Shown piece after piece: positions 8,877 to 15,901 of a stretch of 64,000 nucleotides of DNA. The notes beneath the pieces were generated by a model. That model was not told the origin of the DNA. It saw only the letters and a program-made list of their open reading frames with translations, and did not search any database. The stretch is taken from the NCBI RefSeq assembly GCF_024168485.1, contig NZ_JALJVY010000004.1, positions 1 to 64,000 on the forward strand. Reading direction: 5' to 3'. The translations under genes and the position numbers were made by a program. The DNA is from Sphingobium sp. OAS761. GTDB taxonomy: Bacteria > Pseudomonadota > Alphaproteobacteria > Sphingomonadales > Sphingomonadaceae. Numbering within the stretch: the stretch's first letter is position 1; every line of letters begins with the position of its first letter.

Positions 8877-9950
8877 TTACTTGACCACACGCAGGTGCCC
8901 ATAGGGGCCACTGGGGGTGGTTTTGTGCCGTTCCGTTTCCCGGATTACCGTGCTTTCCAGTTGGGGCACGTTAATCAGCAGGTCGGAATAGGGCTGCAAG
9001 TGCTTCACCGACATGTGGGCATAGCGCCGCACCATCGATTCCGACTTCCAGCCCCCCAGCTCCTGAAGCACCCAGGTGGGCACGTCATTCTGCCGCAGCC
9101 AGCTCGCCCATGTGTGCCGCAGATCGTGCCAGCGGAAATCCTCGATCCCGCAAGCCTTCAACGCCGCACGCCATTTGCGCGTGTTCGCCGAACGGAGCGG
9201 ATTGCCCCGATAGGTGAACACATGGGTCGGATGCTTGCCCCATTGGCGTTGCAGCACGGCCAGCGCGATCTCGTTGAGCGGAACGCCGAGCGCGCTGCCG
9301 TTCTTCGTATCGCCATGCCCGATCGTGGCCATGCGGCGGGCCATATCGACCCTGTCCCATGTCAGACCGAGAATGTTGCCCTGCCGCAGCCCCGTCGTCA
9401 GGGCGAAAAGCACCACTTCACGCTGGTGATCGGGCAAGGCTTCCAGCAGGGCTTCGGCCTGTTCGTGCGTTAGATGCCGCACCCGAATCTTGCTGCCCTC
9501 GCCATAGGCCTTGAACGCCGGTATCTGGTCGATCCACTCCCATTCGCGCTGGGCCTTGCGGAAGATGGCGCGAATGAGCGCCATATATCGGTTCCGCGTG
9601 GCGTCCGTCGCCTTGGGCAAGCGGGTCGTCAGCAACCGGTCGATCATGTCCCGGCTCACCTCGTCGAGCCGCTTGCCGCGAAGATGGGTGGTGAACCAGC
9701 GGATACGTTGCACATCGTCCCTGCGGGACTTCTTGTGCGCCTTCTCCTTCAGCCACCGCAAAGCCGCTTCGTCCCAGGTCCGCTTCGGCTTCTTCTTCAG
9801 TCGGCTCGCTTCCCACAGCTCGGCTTTCAACCGGTCGTGATATTCCTCGGCCTTCCGCCTGTCGGACGTTCCAGTAGAGCGTCTAACTCTCGTTCCGTCC
9901 GGTGCTGTGAACTCGACATAGTATTTCGATGCACGTTTCCAGAGTGCCAT
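8877..9950 (-). CDS. int: Tyrosine recombinase/integrase of the ICE
   Basis: 357 aa, complete. The N-terminal SAM-like core-binding region (about 60-150) is followed by the catalytic domain. The active-site residues are visible: Arg in LTTGLRQGNILGL, Lys in GDTKNGS, His and Arg in WHDLRHTWASWL, Trp in LGGWKS and the nucleophile Tyr in VRRYAHMS. The start at 9950 has GGAGG 4 nt upstream. Its 3' end lies 15 bp from the tRNA 3' fragment, the normal position for an integrase that recombines at a tRNA end. The first ~124 bp overlap the upstream HTH gene in another frame, which suggests coupled expression. Confidence 0.92.
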   Translation of the reverse strand: MALWKRASKYYVEFTAPDGTRVRRSTGTSDRRKAEEYHDRLKAELWEASRLKKKPKRTWDEAALRWLKEKAHKKSRRDDVQRIRWFTTHLRGKRLDEVSRDMIDRLLTTRLPKATDATRNRYMALIRAIFRKAQREWEWIDQIPAFKAYGEGSKIRVRHLTHEQAEALLEALPDHQREVVLFALTTGLRQGNILGLTWDRVDMARRMATIGHGDTKNGSALGVPLNEIALAVLQRQWGKHPTHVFTYRGNPLRSANTRKWRAALKACGIEDFRWHDLRHTWASWLRQNDVPTWVLQELGGWKSESMVRRYAHMSVKHLQPYSDLLINVPQLESTVIRETERHKTTPSGPYGHLRVVK

Positions 9951-10171
9951 ATTGCCTCCTTTCGTGAGGCACCCGGCTGCGTCCGTGCGGCATCAGGATA
10001 GCCGGAGCGAATCCAGGCGACAAGCTCGGCCTCCACGAAGCGCCATTGGCGCCCGACACGCGCGGCCGGGATGGTGCCCGCCTTGATGAGATTGCGCACC
10101 GTGTTGGGATGAACCTTGAGCAGCCGGGCGGCTTCGACAACGGTCAGGATATGCTCGCTCGCCTGGCTCAT
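9827..10171 (-). CDS. Helix-turn-helix (MerR/excisionase-type) DNA-binding protein
   Basis: 114 aa. The N-terminal ~55 residues form an excisionase-like HTH_17 domain: LTVVEAARLLKVHPNTVRNLI, then GTIPAARVGRQWRFVEAELVAWI. Such proteins often act as recombination directionality factors or regulators of int. The tail (after about residue 70) overlaps int by 124 bp in a different frame and has no recognisable domain. It may be a non-conserved extension. It sits between DUF736 and int in the same direction. Its exact role beside the second excisionase-like gene at 42624 is unclear. Confidence 0.8.
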   Translation of the reverse strand: MSQASEHILTVVEAARLLKVHPNTVRNLIKAGTIPAARVGRQWRFVEAELVAWIRSGYPDAARTQPGASRKEAIWHSGNVHRNTMSSSQHRTERELDALLERPTGGRPRNITTG

Positions 10172-10183
10172 AGCTCGGCCCCG

Positions 10184-10492
10184 TCAGCGGCGCCACATCA
10201 GCCGTGCCGATGCGCCGTCATCGTCGGGAAACAGTGCAGCGGTCAGCGGGCGCGCAAAGCTCGGATCGTCGAGACGCAGCCGCAGATAGTCGCGCTCCTT
10301 CTCGTCCTGCGTGCAGGCCTCCCAGGCATCGCCGATCCGCTGGCGACCGAGCATGACGCGAAAGGCCGGCGCGTTGTCGGAGGAACGGTCGTCATTGGGC
10401 ACGAGCCGCAGCCGCTCGTTGATGCCAAGCGTGCGAAGATTGCCTTCCCAGCCTCCTTCCTTCGAGGGCTTGAAGATACCGATGACGGACAT
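10184..10492 (-). CDS. DUF736 family protein
   Basis: 102 aa. Small protein with the DUF736 pattern (GIFKPSKEGGWEGNLRTLGI, then LVPNDDRSSDNAPAFRV, then RDYLRLRLDDPSF). This family is almost confined to proteobacterial conjugative elements and has no established biochemical function. It is separated from DUF2274 by only 3 bp and lies downstream of the trb operon. A second DUF736 gene, distinct in sequence, is at 43032-43358. GGGAGG lies upstream of the ATG. Confidence 0.85.
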   Translation of the reverse strand: MSVIGIFKPSKEGGWEGNLRTLGINERLRLVPNDDRSSDNAPAFRVMLGRQRIGDAWEACTQDEKERDYLRLRLDDPSFARPLTAALFPDDDGASARLMWRR

Positions 10493-10495
10493 GGC

Positions 10496-10717
10496 CTAGC
10501 CCTCCCCCGCCTGTTCCTTGCGCGCCTTCGCAAAGGCACGATCGCTGGCGAGGAAACTTTCGAGCATGGCGGGTATGAGATCAGCGACTTCCGCCTTCTC
10601 GCCATAGGTTCGGGCGTAGATCGCGGCGTAGTCGGCGAGCGTGTGAGCGAGATCGGGCATCACCGTGATGGAAATCTTGACCGGCGTGCGGTCGGGCAGC
10701 TTGTCGAGCTTGAGCAA
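10496..10717 (-). CDS. DUF2274 domain protein downstream of trbI
   Basis: 73 aa. Begins LKLDKLPDRTPVKISITVMPDL and matches the DUF2274 family, nearly always found directly after trbI in alphaproteobacterial transfer operons. Function unknown; the helical C-terminal half (AEVADLIPAMLESFLASD) resembles a small DNA- or protein-binding module. The start is TTG at 10717, with AAGGAG 7 nt upstream; no in-frame ATG is available near it. Fifteen bases separate it from trbI, so it is presumably translated from the same mRNA. Confidence 0.85.
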   Translation of the reverse strand: MLKLDKLPDRTPVKISITVMPDLAHTLADYAAIYARTYGEKAEVADLIPAMLESFLASDRAFAKARKEQAGEG

Positions 10718-10732
10718 GGCACGTCTCCTTTC

Positions 10733-12004
10733 TTAGCGCCCGCCCCAGGGCCGGAGCGTCAGATCCTTGTGAACGAGGACGCGCAGCGGCCATCCGGGAC
10801 GGACGGTAATGGTGGGCTGGATGTTGAGGTTCTTGGACACGATCGGTTGGCCGGCCTGGGCGGCGGACTGCTGGGACGATTGGCGAATGGCGCGCACGAG
10901 ATCGCTTGCGTCGTCGCCGATCGACAATTCGGTGCCGACGCCAAGCAGGGTCGAAAGGCCGACGCCCTTGAGCAATTGCCAGCTATGGAAGTCGACCTCG
11001 TCCTCGAGGCCGGCATAACCGGCGGCATCGGTGGCGGGCAGATTGTCGATCCGGATCGAAGAGCCATCGGGCAGGATGATACGCTGCCAGACAAGCAGCG
11101 CGCGACGCTGGCCGAAAGCGACTACGCTGTCGTAACTGCCGATCAGGCGCGCGCCTTGCGGGATCAGCAAGGTCCGGCCGGTCACGGTATCGAACACATT
11201 CTCGGTCACTTGCGCCACGACCATACCGGGCAGATCGGAATTGAGGCCTGTGAGCAGGCTGGCGGCGATGACGCTGCCAGCCATCACCTCATAGGGCGAA
11301 GTCGGGGTCTGGAGCGGATGGGCGTTCGTCACGCCGCCAGCAATCTGCTGGCCGAGAAAATCGAGTTTGCGCTGCTGGTTGTTCTGATCGCGGCCCGGAT
11401 CGAGGGCCAAGCGGTCGCCGTCCGATCGTTCGGTTTCGTCCGCGCCCGGCACTGACGGTATGGGCGCACTCCCCAATGCCGACGCAATCGAGGCCGCCGG
11501 CGAGCCGCCCGCGGACCGGATCATCACGCCTGCTTCGCGCGCCTGCCTCGCCTGTGCGGCGATGCGCTGGCGCTCGGCTTCGGCCGCCTGCTCTGCTGGC
11601 GTCATGCCTGAAGTACTTCCCGGTTCGAGGCCAAGCTCGCGCTGGCGTTCGAGGATCGGTCCGCCCAGATCGCCCGGCAAGGGCGCGCCCAGGATCGGCG
11701 TATCGGGCGTCACCTTGCTGTAGTCGCCAGGAAGATTCATCACCTCATCGGCGGGCGTATGGCGTTCGGTGATCGCCTTGCCGTCATCGCCGCTGACGAT
11801 TCCGACCGTCTTCGGCCCGAGCGCCATCCAGGCCACGCCGGCAATGGCGAGCGCACTCGCCGCCGCGCCGCCGATAATGACGCCGCGACGAAAGCGCACG
11901 ACGCGGCGCGGTGCAGCTCGAAGCTTCAGCGTATCGGGGGCAGCCTTGCGCGGCGTTTCCGGTGTTTGCGGATCGGGAGCATAGGGTTCGACGGGATCGA
12001 TCAT
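10733..12004 (-). CDS. trbI: Conjugal transfer protein TrbI (VirB10 family)
   Basis: 423 aa. VirB10-type scaffold spanning both membranes of the mating channel. A short cytoplasmic N-terminus is followed by one membrane helix at about residues 42-62 (VIIGGAAASALAIAGVAWMAL), a proline/glutamine-rich periplasmic part, and the conserved C-terminal barrel domain. Conserved segments are SPYEVMAGSVIAASLLTGLNS, TLLIPQGARLIGSYDSVV and WQRIILPDGSSIRIDN. The start codon shares one base with the trbG stop (TAATG). Last T4SS structural gene of the operon. Confidence 0.93.
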   Translation of the reverse strand: MIDPVEPYAPDPQTPETPRKAAPDTLKLRAAPRRVVRFRRGVIIGGAAASALAIAGVAWMALGPKTVGIVSGDDGKAITERHTPADEVMNLPGDYSKVTPDTPILGAPLPGDLGGPILERQRELGLEPGSTSGMTPAEQAAEAERQRIAAQARQAREAGVMIRSAGGSPAASIASALGSAPIPSVPGADETERSDGDRLALDPGRDQNNQQRKLDFLGQQIAGGVTNAHPLQTPTSPYEVMAGSVIAASLLTGLNSDLPGMVVAQVTENVFDTVTGRTLLIPQGARLIGSYDSVVAFGQRRALLVWQRIILPDGSSIRIDNLPATDAAGYAGLEDEVDFHSWQLLKGVGLSTLLGVGTELSIGDDASDLVRAIRQSSQQSAAQAGQPIVSKNLNIQPTITVRPGWPLRVLVHKDLTLRPWGGR

Positions 12005-12966
12005 TACTGCCTCCCGTCCGTCCGGCTGATACGCACGACCTGCTGTGGGTCTTCGCCAAGCCGCAATTCGGCCGCCGCGAAGAGGCGATCGACGATATAG
12101 TGATTGCCGCTAACCCGGTAATTGACGAGCTGGTTGTCGCCCAATGGCCCGACGACGAAGAGCGGCGGCGCCTCGCCCTGATCGAGCCGCGCGGGAAACT
12201 CGATATAGACCTTCTTGCCGTCATCCCATGCGCGCAGCGGGCGCCAAGGTGGATCGTCGCCCGATATCGCGTAGCGGAAGTGCAGATCGCTCAGCGCGAT
12301 ATTCTCGGCGACTGGCCTTGCCTGTTCGGTGCGGGCATTCTGACGGCGTAGCGCCACAAGCCGGTCCTGCGGATAGGTCCAGCTGATCGCCGCCATCCAC
12401 GTGGCATCGGTGCTCTCGAGCGCGAGATGATAGGCGCGCCGGTCGGTCGTGATGACCATGTTCGTCGCAAGGCCGGGTGCGAAGGGTTTGACCAGCACAT
12501 GCACACGGGCACCCTCGCCCGCGCCGCTGGTCGTATCACCGATAATCCAGCGCACTGTGTCGCCCGCCGAAACCGCCACCAGCTGCTCGCCGGGCTGAAG
12601 CGCGATATCGCTGAGGCGTTCGGGCGCGGCATAAAGGCGATAGAGCGCGCCTTCGGTCCAGGGATAGACCTGCACCGCATTGATATAGCCCGAACTGCTC
12701 GGTTCTTTCGTCGCCGCCCGGTTCGCGGCATCGACGCGTGCGGTCGGCGGACCGGCCTCCGGCTTCACCGATGGCGGCGGCTGAAGCTGTCCGGGAAGCG
12801 GAAGCGGCACGGGCGTCTCGACGATCTCCACCGGCTTCGCCGGTTCGGCCTCCTCAATTGCCGCACGAAAATCGGCGGCGTCATAGTGGATCGCGGGCGG
12901 CGGGGTCTTGCCCGCGCAGGCAGCAAGCGCCAGCGCGGAGGCTGATACGAACAGCAGACGCGTCAT
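12004..12966 (-). CDS. trbG: P-type conjugative transfer protein TrbG (VirB9 family)
   Basis: 320 aa. The N-terminus is a lipoprotein-like signal (LLFVSASALALAACAGK; LAAC lipobox). VirB9 segments follow: AVQVYPWTEGALYRLYAAPE, GDTVRWIIGD, VLVKPFAPGLATNMVI and the C-terminal QLVNYRVSGNHYIVDRLF. It forms the outer-membrane ring of the T4SS with TrbI and a small lipoprotein. The ATG overlaps the trbF stop (ATGA). Confidence 0.93.
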   Translation of the reverse strand: MTRLLFVSASALALAACAGKTPPPAIHYDAADFRAAIEEAEPAKPVEIVETPVPLPLPGQLQPPPSVKPEAGPPTARVDAANRAATKEPSSSGYINAVQVYPWTEGALYRLYAAPERLSDIALQPGEQLVAVSAGDTVRWIIGDTTSGAGEGARVHVLVKPFAPGLATNMVITTDRRAYHLALESTDATWMAAISWTYPQDRLVALRRQNARTEQARPVAENIALSDLHFRYAISGDDPPWRPLRAWDDGKKVYIEFPARLDQGEAPPLFVVGPLGDNQLVNYRVSGNHYIVDRLFAAAELRLGEDPQQVVRISRTDGRQ

Positions 12967-13814
12967 GGGTTGGTTCCTTTCTGATCGGAAGTCTCGGCAT
13001 CGGGCGCGGCGGGGTTCGCACGCGCAGACAGAGCCGGCAGTGGTTCGATGCTCCCCGGAGCGATCATGGGCTGCGGAAGGCTTGTCGGCGCCGGAGGCTG
13101 CGTTTCATCTGCGGGCTTTGTGGGCGGCGCGCCTTCGAGTTCGCGCGCCCAGTCGACCGCGTTGACGAACAGACCGAGCGGATTCTTGCGCAAGGAATCG
13201 GCCGTTTTCGGCGGCCGCATCACCACGGTCAGCATGGCGGTCCAGCGTTCGGTTCGCGCCAGACTGCCGCGCTCGAAAATGCTCTCGGTCCATTTGACCT
13301 GAAAGCTGTTGTCCGAAGCGCGCACGACGCTCGTCACCTGCACCGACACGCTGCGCTGGCCGATCCCGGCAAAGGGATCGTTGGAACGCGCATATTCATT
13401 GAGGAACGTCGCCGCGCGGTCGGTCGCGAAATCATAGGCGGTGAGCCAGTTGGTCTTCACCAGCACCGGATCGGTCGAGACCGAACGCACATTGGAGATG
13501 AACCGGGCCAGATGCCATGCCACCTGCCCGTCGGTCGGTTTGTAGTTCTGGATCACCGGTGCGACGCTGCGCGCTTCACCCAGGCGATCAACCTCGACCA
13601 CATAAGGCGCGACGCGCGACTGCATCGACTGCCAGACATTCGATGCGATCAGCACGCCCGTCAGCCCAAGACAGGCGAATGCGACGAGCCGCCAGTTCCT
13701 CGCCTGTACACGCGCCGAGCCGATACGCTCATCCCAGAGCTGGCCGGCGCGCTGATAGGGCGTCTCGGGTTCGGGCGTCTGCCCATATCGCTGGATGGAT
13801 CTTTTGAAGAACAT
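12963..13814 (-). CDS. trbF: Conjugal transfer protein TrbF (VirB8 family)
   Basis: About 283 aa. VirB8-type bitopic inner-membrane protein. The N-terminus MFFKRSIQRYGQTPEPETPY is typical of TrbF. One membrane helix lies at about 43-62 (LVAFACLGLTGVLIASNVWQ), then the periplasmic nuclear-transport-factor-like fold (PYVVEVDRLGEARSV, NYKPTDGQVAWHLARFI). The C-terminal proline-rich tail (about 235-283) looks disordered. The frame stays open 250 codons further upstream through trbL, but the ATG at 13814 with AGGA upstream matches the family N-terminus. Confidence 0.93.
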   Translation of the reverse strand: MFFKRSIQRYGQTPEPETPYQRAGQLWDERIGSARVQARNWRLVAFACLGLTGVLIASNVWQSMQSRVAPYVVEVDRLGEARSVAPVIQNYKPTDGQVAWHLARFISNVRSVSTDPVLVKTNWLTAYDFATDRAATFLNEYARSNDPFAGIGQRSVSVQVTSVVRASDNSFQVKWTESIFERGSLARTERWTAMLTVVMRPPKTADSLRKNPLGLFVNAVDWARELEGAPPTKPADETQPPAPTSLPQPMIAPGSIEPLPALSARANPAAPDAETSDQKGTNP

Positions 13815-13819
13815 GGGAA

Positions 13820-15130
13820 TCAGTCCTTTTCGCTGAGGTCGGGATTGGCGCCGCTGCCGGGCCGGTCGCCTTCGCGCACGGTCTGCATCGCCATGTGGCG
13901 GCGGTGTCGGGTATTCTGTTCGTTGCGCAGGCGCTGCGCCCAGGCCGGCGTACCTGCGCTTTCGGTCGCAGTTGAGGATGCGGCGCTCGCACCGCCCGAT
14001 CCGCGCATGGCAAAATCGCGGCCTCTTGCGGCGCTGTCGCGGAATGGCGCTGCGACGCGCGAGGCCATCGCGCGGGCACCCTGTGCCGCCGCACCACCAG
14101 CAGTGCTGGCGATGCCGCCAAGGCCTGCTGCAACCGTCGAATTGCCAGACGTCGCCTGCCCGAGCCGGTAGGAGGTGGATGCGGCCGATCCCATCGCCGT
14201 GCCGGCGCGGATCGCCTTCATGCCGCCCGATCCGGCAGCCATCGCGGCGCGCGCACCGATCAGCCCGGCCCCGCCCGCCATAATCGCCGCCCCTGCCGCC
14301 GTACCGACGGCGGCGCCCGCGCCAAGCTGCGGTGCGCCCGAAACAAGCCCCGATGCGATACCGGGACCGAAGATGCCAAGCCCCATCAGCGACAAGGCGC
14401 CGAGCAGTAGCGTCATCGCATCCGAAGTATCGGGATCGGGACCGATCAGCGCGGCCAGCTCGGCGAAGAAATTGCTGCCGATGCCGATGATGACCGCCAA
14501 CACCATGACCTTGATGCCCGAGGACACGACATTGCCCAGCACCCGTTCGGCGAGGAAGCTGGTCTTGTTCCACAGCGCGAAGGGCACGAGGATGAAACCG
14601 GCGAGCGTCGTCAGCTTGAACTCAAGCACGGTGATGAAGAGCTGGATCGCGAGGATGAAGAAGGCCAGGACGACCAGGAACCAGGCGACCAGCAACACGA
14701 CGACGATCAGGAAATTGCCGAAGATCTCGGGAAAACCGAGCAGGTCGCTCACCTTGTCGATCATTGGATGCGCGGCTTCGAAGCCGGTCCCGGCGATGGC
14801 GCCGGGATGCAGGAGGTCATCGGCCGACAGGCCGCCTCCGCCGGCAGTGATGCCGAGCCCGGCGAAGCTGCGATAGATGATGTCGGCGAGCCGCTGAAAA
14901 TTGCCGATGATGAAGGCGAAGGCGCCGACATAGAGCACCTTCTTGATCAGCTTGCCGAGCACATCCTGGTCGTTGTCCATGGCCCACCACAGCGCGGCCA
15001 GGGTCACGTCAATGCCGATCAGGACCGTGGTGAGGAACGCGACATCGCCCGACAGCAGCCCGAAACCGCTGTCGATGTAATTGCCGAACGCCTCCATGAA
15101 GCGGTCGATGATGTTGAGATCAGGGTTCAT
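13820..15130 (-). CDS. trbL: P-type conjugative transfer protein TrbL (VirB6 family)
   Basis: 436 aa. Polytopic inner-membrane component of the channel: start MNPDLNIIDRFMEAFGNYI, then several hydrophobic segments between about residues 35 and 270 (for example FLIVVVLLVAWFLVVLAFF). The C-terminal ~150 residues are Ala/Gly/Ser-rich and presumably cytoplasmic or flexible. Forty bases separate it from trbJ, too little for the usual trbK lipoprotein gene. trbK therefore seems absent here, as in many sphingomonad and rhizobial trb clusters. Confidence 0.92.
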   Translation of the reverse strand: MNPDLNIIDRFMEAFGNYIDSGFGLLSGDVAFLTTVLIGIDVTLAALWWAMDNDQDVLGKLIKKVLYVGAFAFIIGNFQRLADIIYRSFAGLGITAGGGGLSADDLLHPGAIAGTGFEAAHPMIDKVSDLLGFPEIFGNFLIVVVLLVAWFLVVLAFFILAIQLFITVLEFKLTTLAGFILVPFALWNKTSFLAERVLGNVVSSGIKVMVLAVIIGIGSNFFAELAALIGPDPDTSDAMTLLLGALSLMGLGIFGPGIASGLVSGAPQLGAGAAVGTAAGAAIMAGGAGLIGARAAMAAGSGGMKAIRAGTAMGSAASTSYRLGQATSGNSTVAAGLGGIASTAGGAAAQGARAMASRVAAPFRDSAARGRDFAMRGSGGASAASSTATESAGTPAWAQRLRNEQNTRHRRHMAMQTVREGDRPGSGANPDLSEKD

Positions 15131-15169
15131 CCAGGCTCGCCTTCTCGAATATGTCCGACGCGCGGTCGG

Positions 15170-15901
15170 TTACGGCTGCGTGTAGGCGGTGGCCGTCCCG
15201 ACGAAGCGTTTGGTCTGTTCGCGGGCCGCGTCCATTGCCTGCTGCTGGCGGGCGCGTTCGATCGCATCGGCGCGGTATTGCGCCGCCATCATCTGCTGGA
15301 TCTGAAGCTGCTGCTTGGTCGAAAGCGCGATAAGCTGGTTGGTCGCTTGCTGCGCCTGCAGGCTACCGTTCGCGGACTGGCTTTGCGAGACCAGTTCGGT
15401 CAGCAGACCAGAATCGGCCTGGACATTCTCGACCACCTGCGCCTGAACGCGCATCGTCTGGCGATAGCCTTGCTTCGCCGCCTGCCACTGCGCCTGCGCC
15501 GCCGCCAGCATCTGGTCGGTGGTCATCGCAGTGTCGAACACGTCCGGGAATTGTTCGCGCAATGCCGCTTCGGTCGAAGTGAGATCGAAGGCAATGCCCT
15601 CCGCCTGGTTCATCAGCGTATCGATGCGCTGCATCGAACGGGTGAGCTGGGTCAGCGAGGAGAAGTCGAGGCGCTGGAGGTGCTTGGCCATATTGGTCAG
15701 CATTGACGCTTCGTTCTGCAGCGACTGGATCTGGTTGCTGATCTGCTGCAGCGTTCGCGCCGCGGTCAGGACATTCTGCGCGTAGTTCGACGGATCGAAC
15801 ACGACACCGCCAAACTGCGCATGAGCTGGTGTAACCGGCATGATGACCGCGCCAGTGAGTGCGGTGGCCGTTAGGGCGGCCGCGAAAATGGGGGATTTCA
15901 T
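15170..15901 (-). CDS. trbJ: P-type conjugative transfer protein TrbJ (VirB5 family)
   Basis: 243 aa. Sec signal peptide (FAAALTATALTGAVIMPVTP, cleavage after AHA), then a long helical secreted domain with TrbJ signatures (GGVVFDPSNYAQNVLTAART, QQISNQIQSLQNEASML). VirB5-type proteins sit at the tip of the conjugative pilus. The ATG overlaps the trbE stop (ATGA). The C-terminus is coiled-coil-like and Gln/Ala-rich. Confidence 0.92.
   Translation of the reverse strand: MKSPIFAAALTATALTGAVIMPVTPAHAQFGGVVFDPSNYAQNVLTAARTLQQISNQIQSLQNEASMLTNMAKHLQRLDFSSLTQLTRSMQRIDTLMNQAEGIAFDLTSTEAALREQFPDVFDTAMTTDQMLAAAQAQWQAAKQGYRQTMRVQAQVVENVQADSGLLTELVSQSQSANGSLQAQQATNQLIALSTKQQLQIQQMMAAQYRADAIERARQQQAMDAAREQTKRFVGTATAYTQP

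Noticed and set aside
12963..14573. A 536-aa TrbF starting at 14573
   Set aside because: The upstream 250 codons are antiframe of trbL; the TrbF family N-terminus starts at 13814 with a ribosome binding site.
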